In this document: one piece after another, positions 43,742-52,784 of the stretch
How the letters are laid out: every line of letters starts with the position of its first letter
How positions within the stretch are numbered: position 1 is the first letter of the stretch
Origin: an uncultured Bacteroidota bacterium
Lineage (GTDB): Bacteria; Bacteroidota; Rhodothermia; Rhodothermales; Salinibacteraceae
Direction of reading: 5' to 3'
DNA: 64,000 nucleotides
Assembly: GCA_913056185.1 (NCBI GenBank)
Contig: CAJXLV010000015.1
Coordinates: forward strand, 1 to 64,000
The notes under the pieces: model-generated
Database searches by the model: none
What the model was told of the DNA's origin: nothing
What the model saw: only the letters and a program-made list of their open reading frames with translations
Made by a program: the position numbers and the translations under genes

Positions 43742-45238
43742 TCAGAGGTAGAATGTGAGGGTCGTGCCGAAGAGGTTGGCGCCAAATCCGTAGACGCCCT
43801 GGTTGAGGTCGGTCGTCACCGGTTCGTTGGGGAGGGCGCCCCGCACCCGTCCGCGCCGGTCGTTTTGCAGGAGGGCCTGGTAGGAGACGTTGACCTCGGT
43901 GCGATCGGAGGGCTGCCAGCCAAACCCAATTGTAATCTGGTTGCGGTCCGACTCCGGCAGCAGCGGGGTGACCACCTCGTCCGGGGCGGCGGCCGTGTTG
44001 TAGAGGTAGCCCAGGCGAGCCGTAAAGGTGCGAGAGAGGTCCACCTCCGCCCCAAGCCGCACGGCATGGGTGTTTTCGTAGTTTTCTTCGCGGACCTGCC
44101 TGGGAAGGGTTTCGAACTCCAGCGGGATCTCGTCGAAAGCCGACCAGCCCGTGAGCTGGTAGTCGGCCAGAAGAAGCACGCTCTCCGTGGCCTGCACGCT
44201 GACGCCGGCGACGAGCTGGAACGGGAAGGTGATTTCGGTCTCAACGTCCTGGCTTACCAGCTGCCCACCGGAGAACTGCCCCTGAAGAAGTCCGTCGATG
44301 GGGGTGCCGGCTGGGACGATCGTTTGCCCGCCCAGGGTCAGGTCCGTGGGCACCTGCAGCCCCGTTTGGATCTGCGTGAAATCGGCCTCTCCGTCGTAGG
44401 TGACGGTAATGGGAGTCGTGAAGCGAGCGCCGAACGAAATCCGGTCGGTGGCCTGGTAGGAGAGCCCAATGTTTGCTCCAATTCCAAGATCGTTCGAGGA
44501 TTCCAGCGACGAGCGGGCAAAGGCCGTGTGGAAGGGGATGCCGAGTTGAGAAAAGCGGAGAGGCGTGCTGGGGGCCTCACTCGTGGGGTCGGGGACGGGC
44601 TCGCCTGTTTGGGGGTTTCGCACCGCTTGCTGAGACAGGTCCAACAGCTGGTTCAGCTCCACCGACGAGATGGCGAGGACGGGGCCGCCGCCCACCTGCA
44701 ACGTTGGGGTGACCTGGTAGGCGACCGTGGGCTGCACGTAGATGCTCTGGATGCGGTTTTCGAAGCCTTCGAACGCGCCGTCGAAGTAGCGTCCGTCCGA
44801 GAGGCGGGTGGGCCAGTTGGTCTCCAGGCCGAACGGCACGTACGTCCCGAGTCCCAGCCCAATGCGATCGGTGAGGCCGTAAGTGACGTAGGCGTGCGGG
44901 ACAGGAATCGGGTCGTTTTCGAGGTCGACCTCTGCGCCCCGGTACGGCGGCTGCACGGCGTAGTCGTACGTGAATTCGCCGGTTGCGTCAATCATCGTCG
45001 CCCCGAGGGAGGCCGTCACACCGTCGGTGCCGGCAATGTGAGCGGGGTTGAAGTAGATCGAGGAGCCATCCCCACACCCCTGGGCCACGGCAGCTCCGGC
45101 CCGCGCCATCACGCAGGTGCCTTGTTCGTAGACCCCGAAGCCCTGGGCGGTGACCGTCCCGGGCAGCGAGAGGCCGAGGGCCAGCACCGCGGCAAAGAGA
45201 CAAGAGCGCAGCCAGGTGGACAAAGCGGAGGGAGACAT
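43742..45238 (-). CDS. OmpP1/FadL family outer-membrane transporter
   Basis: Outer-membrane beta-barrel for uptake of long-chain fatty acids or other hydrophobics. The 498-aa product has a signal peptide (SCLFAAVLALGLSLPGTVTA, cleavage before QGFGVYEQG). Next is the family signature AGAAVAQGCGDGSSIYFNPA, with the NPA block of the N-terminal hatch. Repeated barrel strands such as LGIGANIGLSYQATDRISFG and FTARLGYLYNTA lead to a terminal FGTTLTFYL ending in an aromatic-Leu C-terminus. The ATG at 45238 is chosen for its signal peptide. It is the upstream member of a two-gene operon with the SGNH lipoprotein. Confidence 0.9.
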   Translation of the reverse strand: MSPSALSTWLRSCLFAAVLALGLSLPGTVTAQGFGVYEQGTCVMARAGAAVAQGCGDGSSIYFNPAHIAGTDGVTASLGATMIDATGEFTYDYAVQPPYRGAEVDLENDPIPVPHAYVTYGLTDRIGLGLGTYVPFGLETNWPTRLSDGRYFDGAFEGFENRIQSIYVQPTVAYQVTPTLQVGGGPVLAISSVELNQLLDLSQQAVRNPQTGEPVPDPTSEAPSTPLRFSQLGIPFHTAFARSSLESSNDLGIGANIGLSYQATDRISFGARFTTPITVTYDGEADFTQIQTGLQVPTDLTLGGQTIVPAGTPIDGLLQGQFSGGQLVSQDVETEITFPFQLVAGVSVQATESVLLLADYQLTGWSAFDEIPLEFETLPRQVREENYENTHAVRLGAEVDLSRTFTARLGYLYNTAAAPDEVVTPLLPESDRNQITIGFGWQPSDRTEVNVSYQALLQNDRRGRVRGALPNEPVTTDLNQGVYGFGANLFGTTLTFYL

Positions 45239-45507
45239 GGAGAAAACAGGGCTGGGAAAGGGACGCCGTGAACGAACACATCCCCGCCCGAAGTCCTTCT
45301 CAGCGGCGTGTATGGGCGGAAGCGCTCCCAACGACGGCATGGGTCCATCGGAACGGACGAGCCGCTGGGCGGAACGGGGCAAGGATGGAAGCAGGTCGTA
45401 GGGTACGCTTAAAAGTGTATTAACAGCGCGGCCAAAATACAACGCCACTGCGAACCTTTCATCCATTTCGAGGGGTATGGGGATTGCCGCTTGCGACGTG
45501 GCCGCCG

Positions 45508-46248
45508 TTACGACCGAGACGAGGGCGGTCCCCATGCCCGTCGGTACAGGGCAACGGAGGTTTCGGGAGTGAGGTAGACGTGTGCCGGGGAGGCCGAGTC
45601 GAGGAGTTGCCCGGCCGTTCCGTAGACCGAGGCTGCATCCAGGGTGATGTGGTGGGCACGGACGGGGCAGAGGGCGGCCTTGGAGCGGGTCACTCGGGCC
45701 CGCCAGAGGCGCCCGTGCCGGTTGGTCCCAAAGCGCCAGGACGGACGCAGGAAGAGCGACGAGGAGGCCTCTGGAGGGGGAGACGCAGCGGACGTCTCGT
45801 CGCCCTCCACGCGCACCCGCTGTTCGCGCCCGTCCGAGTCAAATCGGTACGTTACTTCCCGGCGGTCCGATTGCGTGCGGCAGAGCGGCTGCATCGACGT
45901 GACCGCGACCGGCTCGCCGTACAGCCAGCGTGCGCTCCACGCGAGGCGTCGGCGGGAGGCGTGCGTCTGCACCGTCCAGGTTCCGTAGGCGGAGGGGGCC
46001 TGAGCCGGGTGGACATGTGCGCGCAGCTCCACCACCGGGGCTCGGCGAAGCCGCAGTACAGAGCGCCCGAGGCCCTGTATGTCCGTAAGCTCCACCCCCA
46101 CGAGGCTCAGAAACGCGGTTCCGTCGCGCGTGACGGGCACGAGGGCATCGGGCAAGAGAGAGCGGACAGGGGAGGGGGGCACGGCATACACCGCGATTGC
46201 CCGGTTACGGGCCGTCGCCCGCAGGAGGCACAACGAGGAGGATGGCAT
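45508..46248 (-). CDS. DUF2071 family protein (YqjF-like)
   Basis: A 246-aa soluble protein without signal peptide. It fits DUF2071/COG3361, with VPVTRDGTAFLSLVGVELTD near 40 (the acetoacetate-decarboxylase-like beta strand), VVELRAHVHPAQAPSAYGTW, RYRFDSDGR-like strands and LRPSWRFGTNRHGRLWRARV. Family members have an acetoacetate decarboxylase-like fold but no established activity; the catalytic Lys is not obvious here. The start ATG is at 46248. It runs in the same direction as rpoD upstream and FadL downstream (269-bp spacer), probably as its own unit. Confidence 0.7.
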   Translation of the reverse strand: MPSSSLCLLRATARNRAIAVYAVPPSPVRSLLPDALVPVTRDGTAFLSLVGVELTDIQGLGRSVLRLRRAPVVELRAHVHPAQAPSAYGTWTVQTHASRRRLAWSARWLYGEPVAVTSMQPLCRTQSDRREVTYRFDSDGREQRVRVEGDETSAASPPPEASSSLFLRPSWRFGTNRHGRLWRARVTRSKAALCPVRAHHITLDAASVYGTAGQLLDSASPAHVYLTPETSVALYRRAWGPPSSRS

Positions 46249-46403
46249 AAGTGCGATCTGGTTCAGGCGGGCGCACGTTCATCACAGACGCAACCCCCGC
46301 CGCTGTGGGAGCCCTGTACGCAAACGGGCGCATCTCGACGACCGATCGAGACGCGCCCGAAGCGCTTGACGCAGAATAGAGAAGAAGCGAGGACGTATCA
46401 GTC

Positions 46404-47243
46404 TTAGTCGGTGTGTGGCTGGAGGTCCTGGCGGCTGTGGCGCTGGCGCAGCTTGCGGAGGGCCTTCTCCTTGATCTGACGAACGCGCTCCCGGGTCAGG
46501 TCAAACCGCTTGCCAATCTCTTCGAGCGTCAGCGGATGCTCGCGCCCGATGCCAAAGTAGAGGCGCGTGATTTCTGCCTCGCGGTCGTGCAGGGCACTGA
46601 GGGCCCGTTCGATGTCGATCTTGACCGACTCGGAGAGCATTTCCTCGTCCGGCGAGTCGCTCTCTTCGTCCGGCAGCACATCGAGAAGGCTGTTGTCGTC
46701 CTCCTCGTTGAAGGGGGCGTCCATCGACAGATGGCGACTGGTGTGCTTCATCGCCTCGCGCACCTTTTTCACATCGATCTCCAGCTCCTCCGCCAGCTCT
46801 TCGATGTTCGGCTTTCGGTCGAGGTCCTGCTGGAGGCGGGCGCTGGCCTTGCGAATCTTGGAAATGGTGCCGATGCGGTTGAGCGGGAGGCGCACCACGC
46901 GGCTCTGCTCGGCGAGGGCCTGCAGGATCGCCTGGCGAATCCACCAGACTGCGTAGGAGATGAACTTAAAGCCGCGCGTTTCATCGAACCGCTTGGCCGC
47001 CTTAATGAGGCCGTAGTTGCCTTCGTTGATCAGGTCGGCAAGCGACAGGCCCTGTCCCTGGTATTTCTTCGCTACTGACACGACGAAGCGAAGGTTGGCC
47101 CGGCACAAATGATGAAGGGCCTCCTCATCCCCGTCTTTGATGCGGCGGGCCAGCTCCACCTCTTCCTCCGGCTCCAGGAGGTCAATCTTCCCGATTTCCT
47201 GGAGGTACTGGTCCAGCATCCGTTGTTCACGAGAAACTTGCAT
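46404..47243 (-). CDS. rpoD: Primary sigma factor RpoD/SigA, short Bacteroidota type
   Basis: Housekeeping sigma-70. The 279-aa product lacks region 1.1 and begins at region 1.2 ([20 protein letters not shown]). It has region 2 with [20 protein letters not shown] and [20 protein letters not shown] (-10 recognition), region 3, and region 4.2 [20 protein letters not shown] (-35 recognition). An acidic [20 protein letters not shown] linker lies between 3 and 4. Length and missing region 1.1 are typical of Bacteroidota primary sigmas. The ATG at 47243 is the conserved start; 47303 adds an unconserved extension. Confidence 0.95.
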   Translation of the reverse strand: MQVSREQRMLDQYLQEIGKIDLLEPEEEVELARRIKDGDEEALHHLCRANLRFVVSVAKKYQGQGLSLADLINEGNYGLIKAAKRFDETRGFKFISYAVWWIRQAILQALAEQSRVVRLPLNRIGTISKIRKASARLQQDLDRKPNIEELAEELEIDVKKVREAMKHTSRHLSMDAPFNEEDDNSLLDVLPDEESDSPDEEMLSESVKIDIERALSALHDREAEITRLYFGIGREHPLTLEEIGKRFDLTRERVRQIKEKALRKLRQRHSRQDLQPHTD

Positions 47244-47468
47244 ATGGTCCTGTCGGGGTGTCGGTGATGGGCGATAGCGAGAGTGAAGGCGGCAGGCCCC
47301 CAACGGCGGCCGGAGGGCCGAGACAAATGGCTTGCGCCGAGGGCCGAAGGACCCTGAAGGCCTCCGGCGGCAAGCCCCGATGTGTGTGAGTTGCGTTGCG
47401 TCGAGTCACCACGAGCGATCGAAGGCGTTGTTCCAGATGCAGCGGCTCATGCGGTGTTTGAGGCGGGG

Positions 47469-49013
47469 CTACGGCGTGGAGGCCCCCGCTGCGTCCCGCA
47501 CGGCGTCGGCCACCTCCCGCGTTGCGCTCATGCGGGGCACCTTGGTCTGCCCGCTAATCTCGTCGTGAGTCGCCTGCAGCCACGCGTAGAAGGTGCCCTC
47601 AGGCAGCGACGAGACCTGTGGGCCGGCCAGGGCGTCCCCTTCGCGCCGGATGTAGTAGTGTCGGTTGACGTCCTGGAGGGAGGCGTCCAGCGCCCGTTCG
47701 AATGCGTCGAGGGTGTGGGGGGGGTGCTCAAATTCAATGAGCCACTCGTGCCCGGGCTGTCGGTGAGGGGCGGAGGGCAGCGGCGCCACGTGGTAGTCCG
47801 CCACGTGCGCACCGGTGGCCTCACAGGCCTCTCGCAGCGCCGCGCGCACTTCGTCGCCGTAGAGTGCCTCGCCGTACTCGTCGATCATGTCGCTGGTGCG
47901 GCCCACCACGGCAATCTTGTGCGGAAACGTTTGCGTAAACCGAATCACGTCGCCCACCTCGTAGCTCCAGAGGCCGCTGCAGGAGGTTACGTGCAGGGAA
48001 TAGCGCACGCCGGGCTCCACGTCCGCGACGGTATGGCGCGTGGGGGACGTGTGCCCGCGCTCGTCGAGAGGCACAAACTCGTAGAAGAGCCCATTGTCCA
48101 GGTGGAGCAGCATGGCGGGGTCGTCCAGCGCATTCTGGAACGAGAAGAACCCTTCGGACGCCCCGTACGTCTCCACAAAATCGATGTCGTGTCCGATTTT
48201 GTCTTCGATTAGGTCGCGGTATGAACGCAGGGCCACGCCGCCCGAAATAAACACCTGCAGGTTGGGCCACACCTCGCCCACGGTGGTGGCGGTGTCGTCG
48301 TGACGCTCATTGTGGAGGTCAATCAGCAGGTCGAACAGGTTAAGCGCCCAGGTGGGCACCATCACCAGCAGGCGGATGTCGGCGTCCACCGTACGCTCGG
48401 CCACCGCGCGCAGCTTCTTCTCCCAACTGGGCAGGAACGTGATGTCGTTGGGGACCGCCTGGAAGAGCGTGCGGAAGAAGCCGGGGGCGTTCTCCGCAAG
48501 GATGCCGCTGACCTCCCCCGCTTTGGTCCCGGGATAATTGGGGTCTTCCTCGACGCGCCCGGGCAGGGTGAGGTGGGGGCCTGCGAAGAATTGAGGGTTG
48601 AGGGTTTCTTTGAGGTAGTTGAGGCCGGTGCCGACGCTGAAGGCACGGTTTTTGGCGATGGTCGCGTCGCTGACGGGGATCACCTTGCCGTCGGACACGG
48701 TGCCGCTGGAGACGGCAAAGTTGGTGACGGTGCCCGGCCAGAGCACATCGGAGGTGCCTTCGCGCATGCGCCGCACATCGTCGGCGATGTCGGCGTACCC
48801 GTGGAGGGGAACGCGAGACTGGTAGGCCGAGACCACGTCCGCCGCGTCTGCAATGTCGCCAAACCCGTAGGCACGGCCCCATTCGGTGTCGGCGGCTTGG
48901 GTGAGCAGGCGGCGCAGCACGGCCTGCTGCGTGGCAACGGGGCGGGCTTTAAAGGCGCGCACCCGCCGGAGGGGGCCAATCCATTGCAGCGCAGAACGGG
49001 CCAGTTCGTTCAT
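47469..49013 (-). CDS. GH3-family acyl-adenylate/amido synthetase-like protein
   Basis: A 514-aa protein of the GH3 (auxin-responsive promoter) family in the ANL-like adenylating superfamily; plant members conjugate amino acids to hormones, while bacterial roles are mostly unknown. Visible blocks are NFAVSSGTVSDGKVIPVSD (ATP-loop motif), VFISGGVALRSYRDLI, FVETYGASEGFFSFQN (motif II-like), PGVRYSLHVTSCSGLWSYEV followed by GDVIRFT, and HEWLIEFEHPP in the C-terminal lobe. The ATG at 49013 (MNELARSAL) is the family start. It is divergent from folP (192-bp spacer); rpoD lies 225 bp downstream. Confidence 0.88.
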   Translation of the reverse strand: MNELARSALQWIGPLRRVRAFKARPVATQQAVLRRLLTQAADTEWGRAYGFGDIADAADVVSAYQSRVPLHGYADIADDVRRMREGTSDVLWPGTVTNFAVSSGTVSDGKVIPVSDATIAKNRAFSVGTGLNYLKETLNPQFFAGPHLTLPGRVEEDPNYPGTKAGEVSGILAENAPGFFRTLFQAVPNDITFLPSWEKKLRAVAERTVDADIRLLVMVPTWALNLFDLLIDLHNERHDDTATTVGEVWPNLQVFISGGVALRSYRDLIEDKIGHDIDFVETYGASEGFFSFQNALDDPAMLLHLDNGLFYEFVPLDERGHTSPTRHTVADVEPGVRYSLHVTSCSGLWSYEVGDVIRFTQTFPHKIAVVGRTSDMIDEYGEALYGDEVRAALREACEATGAHVADYHVAPLPSAPHRQPGHEWLIEFEHPPHTLDAFERALDASLQDVNRHYYIRREGDALAGPQVSSLPEGTFYAWLQATHDEISGQTKVPRMSATREVADAVRDAAGASTP

Positions 49014-49205
49014 GGACGAAGAAGCAGGTGGGAAGCAACGAATCCAACGGGGCAATCAATGCCGGGCGGTGGGCCCCGGCCCAAATTTTCTACAAATACA
49101 GCGCGGGGATCTCATTCCAGCACCGCTTTGTGTATACCTTGCCGCATTACATGTTCGCCCTGCGGCGCTGCCGCGTGCTGCTTCGTCCAACGACTCCTCC
49201 CGCCT

Positions 49206-50138
49206 ATGCCCGCTCCCGCCAGCATTCGTGCGTCGCTCCCCTTTGCCGACTCCTTCCCACGCACTCCGTTTCAGGTCGGCACGGGGGCACACGCGCTGGA
49301 CTGCCGCCCGGGGCGGCCCGACGACGACTCCGCTGCGCACGTGATGGGCATTCTCAACGTGACTCCCGATTCATTCTCGGATGGTGGCGAGTACGTTACG
49401 GTGGAGACGGCCGTTTCGCGAGCGGCCGAAATGCTCAGTGAAGGGGCCTCCATCATCGACGTGGGCGGGGAGTCCACGCGGCCCGGTGCCGACCCGGTCG
49501 GCCCGGCGGAGGAACGCGATCGTGTCGTCCCGGTGGTTGACGCGATTACGGAGGCGTTTCCGGACGCGCTTGTTTCGATTGACACCTACAAGCCGGAGGT
49601 GGCGCGGGCGGCGCTCCGTGCGGGCGCTCACATCGTCAATGACGTGACGGGCCTGCGCCGTGGGCCCGACATGGCGCTGGTGGCGGCCGAGCACGACGCG
49701 CCCCTGGTGCTGATGCATTCGGCGGGGGCACCGGGCGACTTGACGCGTCCCCGCGACTACGACGATGTGACCGCGGCGGTGCGCGAGGCGCTCGCACAGG
49801 CTGTGGACACGGCCCGAGAGGCCGGCGTGCCGCGCGTTATTGTCGATCCGGGGTTTGGCTTTGGCAAGTCGGACGCCGAGAACCTTCGCCTGTTGAACAC
49901 TGTGGATGCCCTGCTGGCGCTGGAGTGCCCAATTCTGGTGGGGGTCTCTCGCAAAAGCACCATTGGGCGCACCCTGGGCACGCCCGAGGCGCCGGTGCCC
50001 GTCGACGAGCGCCTCTACGGCTCGCTGGGGGCCACGGCCGCGGCGGTGCTGCGCGGGGCTGCCCTGGTGCGGGCACACGACGTGGCGCCGACGGTCGATA
50101 TGCTGACGGTTCTCGGGGCCGCGCTCCAGCGCTCGTAG
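49206..50138 (+). CDS. folP: Dihydropteroate synthase
   Basis: Condenses p-aminobenzoate with the pterin pyrophosphate in folate synthesis; the sulfonamide target. The 310-aa product has the TIM-barrel motifs MGILNVTPDSFSDGG (47-61), IIDVGGESTRPGADPV, LVSIDTYKPEVARAAL, HIVNDVTGLR, APLVLMHSAGAPGDL, VIVDPGFGFGKSDAENLRLL and ILVGVSRKSTIG. The N-terminus before residue 40 is a short extension. The start ATG at 49206 fits the family. cdaA follows after 58 bp and then pcm, a likely operon; folP next to cdaA is a common arrangement in the phylum. Confidence 0.96.
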   Translation: MPAPASIRASLPFADSFPRTPFQVGTGAHALDCRPGRPDDDSAAHVMGILNVTPDSFSDGGEYVTVETAVSRAAEMLSEGASIIDVGGESTRPGADPVGPAEERDRVVPVVDAITEAFPDALVSIDTYKPEVARAALRAGAHIVNDVTGLRRGPDMALVAAEHDAPLVLMHSAGAPGDLTRPRDYDDVTAAVREALAQAVDTAREAGVPRVIVDPGFGFGKSDAENLRLLNTVDALLALECPILVGVSRKSTIGRTLGTPEAPVPVDERLYGSLGATAAAVLRGAALVRAHDVAPTVDMLTVLGAALQRS

Positions 50139-50196
50139 CGCACGGCACCGCGAGGCGGTCCCCTCGTCCGATTTCTGCATCCGGCCCCTCTTCACC

Positions 50197-50997
50197 ATGA
50201 AGATCTTCGAGATCATTGGGTTCGGGGTGGGCGACGCGATTGAGATCCTCGTCGTCGCCTACATCTTGTACCAGCTGTACCGCCTGATGCGGGGCACCAT
50301 TGCGGTGCAGATTGCGCTCGGGCTGGGGGCGCTGTTCCTGATCCAGTTCGTGGTGCAGCTGGCCGACATGACGGTGCTTACCACCGTCTTCAGCTACTTC
50401 AACCAGGTGTTCGTGCTGGCGGTAATCATCATCTTCCAGCCCGAGATTCGTCGCCTGCTGCTGCTACTGGGCAAAAACCCCATTGTGCGCCGCTTCGTGG
50501 CCTCCAGCAACCAGGATGAGGTGGTGGACGAGACGGTAGCGGCGGTGGAGGAGATGAGCAAGAGGCACATCGGGGCGCTCATGGCGTTTCAGCGCAGCAC
50601 GGGCCTCCGCAGCTACGTGGAAACCGGGAAGCTGCTGCAGGCGGAGGTCTCGCGCGACCTGCTCCTGGCCCTCTTCTACGGCCAAAATCCGCTCCACGAC
50701 GGTGCCGTCATCATCCACAACCGCCGCGTGGAGGCCGCCCGGTGCATCCTGCCGGTGTCCACGAGCATGAAGCTGAGTCCGCAGTTGGGCCTGCGCCACC
50801 GCGCCGCCGTGGGCCTGACGGAGCAGACGGATGCCTTCGTGGTGGTTGTGTCCGAAGAGACGGGCGACATCAGCGTCTCGCGCAACGGGGCGCTCATCTC
50901 CAACATCACCCCGGAGGAGCTGCGGACGTACCTGACAAGTGCCCTTACCGGCCAGCCCACCTCGCAAACGAGCGCCCGTGCGTCCGTAGCGGCCTGA
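50197..50997 (+). CDS. cdaA: Diadenylate cyclase CdaA (c-di-AMP synthase)
   Basis: Makes c-di-AMP from two ATP; this messenger controls osmolyte and potassium transport and cell-wall homeostasis. The 266-aa product has three N-terminal transmembrane segments (about 12-30, 35-55 and 65-82) and a DAC domain with the catalytic DGA (168-170 in NPLHDGAVIIHNRRVEAARC) and RHR (200-202 in LGLRHRAAVGLTEQTDA). Length and topology are those of CdaA rather than DisA or CdaS. The start ATG at 50197 is unambiguous. A Gln/Thr/Ser tail ends the protein. No CdaR regulator gene is adjacent. Confidence 0.96.
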   Translation: MKIFEIIGFGVGDAIEILVVAYILYQLYRLMRGTIAVQIALGLGALFLIQFVVQLADMTVLTTVFSYFNQVFVLAVIIIFQPEIRRLLLLLGKNPIVRRFVASSNQDEVVDETVAAVEEMSKRHIGALMAFQRSTGLRSYVETGKLLQAEVSRDLLLALFYGQNPLHDGAVIIHNRRVEAARCILPVSTSMKLSPQLGLRHRAAVGLTEQTDAFVVVVSEETGDISVSRNGALISNITPEELRTYLTSALTGQPTSQTSARASVAA

Positions 50998-51041
50998 GCG
51001 CCGCCTGTCCATCTGTTCGTGTTCTGTTGTTTGTGCCCCGT

Positions 51042-51764
51042 ATGCCCATGGCTGCTTCCCCCAATTCGGAGTCCTCCACCGCCCCCCGCTACCGCCGGCG
51101 CCGCGAGCAACTCGTGGAGGCGCTCCGTGCGCGCGGAATCCATGACGAGCGCGTGCTTGCAGCCATCGGGCGGGTGCATCGCCACGCGTTTGTGGATCCC
51201 GCCCTGCGCGACCGCGCCTACGAAGACGAGGCCCTGCCCATCGGGCTCAACCAGACCATCTCTCAGCCCTTCACGGTGGCGTACCAAACGTCGCTCCTGG
51301 AGGTGCAGGCCCACGACCGCATTCTGGAAGTGGGCACGGGAAGCGGCTATCAGGCCGCGGTGCTGTGCGAGATGGGCGCCCGCGTCTTCTCGGTGGAGCG
51401 GCATGAGGCGCTGCTTGCTCGGGCCCGCCGCGTGTTGGGGACGCTGGGCCATGACGTACGTACCCGCCTCGGCGATGGGCGAGAGGGCTGGCCGGCTTTT
51501 GCCCCGTACGACGGAATTGTGGTGACGGCAGGAGCGCCGGACATCCCCGCGCCTCTGCTGCGCCAGCTCCGCGAGCCTGCCGCCGAGGGCAAGGCGGGCG
51601 GCACGCTTGTCATTCCGGTGGGGGGGAGCGGCGGGCAGACCATGACGCGCATCACTCGCACCGGCACGGGTCCGCACGACTACGAGCGAGAAGAATTCCA
51701 CTCGTTTCGGTTTGTGCCGTTGGTGAGTGAGGAGGGAGACGACTCGTCAACGACCCCCGACTAA
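51042..51764 (+). CDS. pcm: Protein-L-isoaspartate O-methyltransferase
   Basis: Repairs isoaspartyl damage in proteins using S-adenosylmethionine. The 240-aa product has the PCMT motifs QLVEALRARGIHDERVLAAI, ALPIGLNQTISQPFTVAYQT, the SAM site ILEVGTGSGYQAAVLCEMG, VRTRLGDGREGWPAFAPYD with VVTAGAPDIP, and GGTLVIPVGGSGGQTMTRI. The start is ATG 51042 or 51048. Oddity: the last residues (SSTTPD-stop) are encoded inside a CCCCCGAC..GATCGGGGG hairpin that looks like part of a transposon remnant, so the 3' end of the gene may have been replaced by insertion. Confidence 0.94.
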   Translation: MPMAASPNSESSTAPRYRRRREQLVEALRARGIHDERVLAAIGRVHRHAFVDPALRDRAYEDEALPIGLNQTISQPFTVAYQTSLLEVQAHDRILEVGTGSGYQAAVLCEMGARVFSVERHEALLARARRVLGTLGHDVRTRLGDGREGWPAFAPYDGIVVTAGAPDIPAPLLRQLREPAAEGKAGGTLVIPVGGSGGQTMTRITRTGTGPHDYEREEFHSFRFVPLVSEEGDDSSTTPD

Positions 51765-51908
51765 AGATCGGGGGCTTGTAGCTGCCCTCCCCGCAGGGTT
51801 CAGCCACGGACCCTCGGGCGCTACCTTGAAGCGTCATGCGTCGTTAGAGTATTGAGGACGCGCGAAGGAGCAGTACTCCCTCCGGCGTTCGCCGGGGGAG
51901 AAGTCAAG
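51753..51908 (+). mobile_element. IS200/IS605-type end sequences (miniature element) after pcm
   Basis: Starts with an inverted repeat CCCCCGA-N7-TCGGGGG (51755-51775) covering the pcm stop codon. A left-end motif TATTGAGGACGCGCGAAGG begins at 51850, and a right-end hairpin CTCCGGCGTTCGCCGGGGG then AGAAGTCAAG ends at about 51908. The right end matches the one at 41.34 kb (GCCGGGGG..GA.GTCAA). No coding sequence lies between. Its form is that of a PATE/MITE-like derivative. Confidence 0.7.
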
Positions 51909-52005
51909 GGATCCTGTCTCCGTCCCCGAGGTGAATGGGAACGAAACGTATACCACAGCCTCGTCGAGAGGCCCTGGAGAGCAAGCAGATCCATGCCCGG
52001 TGGAT

Positions 52006-52590
52006 CTACGGCGTAGGCAGGCGGTCGAGGAGCCAGTCCACGTGGCGGGTTCGCATGGTCCGTGCCGCGGCCGCCGGGTCGGAGTCGGCACTGAACTCGG
52101 CCCAGCGCTCGTTCATGTGGGCGGCGTCCAGCGCTGCCTGCACCGGCGCAGGGTGCGTGCAGGCGTGGAGGGTGAGCACCTGGGCCGCATCGGGCTCGCC
52201 GTGGGGCAGCCCCAGCGCTACGGCAAGCATGGCCGTGTCGGAGGTATCGCGGCGGACGCGGGCCCAGGCATCGGCGTCGTCGCGCTGCGCTGCGGCCCAG
52301 AGGCGGCCTGTGGCCGTGTGCGGCGGTGCGCTGGCTCCCCCCACCCACCGAGCGCACCTGCGCGCAAACCGGCGGAGCAGAGCTGGCGAGTGCTCCCGGT
52401 GAAAGTGCTTCACCAAGGGCGGCCGCGGATCGGTCTCCGGCGGGCATTCGCGGCCTGTTTCACGATCCACCACGAGGGCCCGCTGTGCGCGGCTGTCGAA
52501 GATGTAGTAGTATCGATCCACGCTGGCGTCGGAAATCATACCGGGCACGAGGCTGAAGGAGAAGGCATTGTCTGCGAGAATCCGGCGCAT
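52006..52590 (-). CDS. Hypothetical protein
   Basis: Not recognised. The 194-aa product starts MRRILADNAFSFSLVPGMIS and DASVDRYYYIFDSRAQRALV, a beta-rich N-terminus, followed by an Arg/Ala-rich helical part (LLRRFARRCARWVGGASAPP, DAWARVRRDTSDTAMLAVAL) and a C-terminal HVDWLLDRLPTP. No signal peptide or membrane helix. The ATG at 52590 is chosen because upstream codons lose the pattern. It is divergent from the S41 protease (194-bp spacer). It is probably real given its frame composition; the function is unknown. Confidence 0.6.
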   Translation of the reverse strand: MRRILADNAFSFSLVPGMISDASVDRYYYIFDSRAQRALVVDRETGRECPPETDPRPPLVKHFHREHSPALLRRFARRCARWVGGASAPPHTATGRLWAAAQRDDADAWARVRRDTSDTAMLAVALGLPHGEPDAAQVLTLHACTHPAPVQAALDAAHMNERWAEFSADSDPAAAARTMRTRHVDWLLDRLPTP

Positions 52591-52784
52591 CTCTGGTAAG
52601 CACCCGCCCCGTAAACGTTCGCAGTGTTCGGAGGGCGTTGCAAAATTCTGCAACAAAGCCGGCGTAGGCAAATATCACCGAAGTGTATACGCACCGTTCA
52701 CTGTGGTGGCGTGCCCATGCCCATCGCATTCGCGCTGGGGCTCACAATCCACCGTCGCTCGATCCTGCGTTCTCCAACGATCTT

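Noticed and set aside
43394-45271. 625-codon plus-strand open frame opposite the FadL-type gene
   Set aside because: No signal peptide or motif, whereas the minus strand encodes a typical porin.
47250-47460. GC-rich hairpins in the rpoD/GH3 spacer considered as an RNA gene
   Set aside because: Several short inverted GGCC-type repeats exist, but no T-run, tRNA-like cloverleaf or known RNA consensus.
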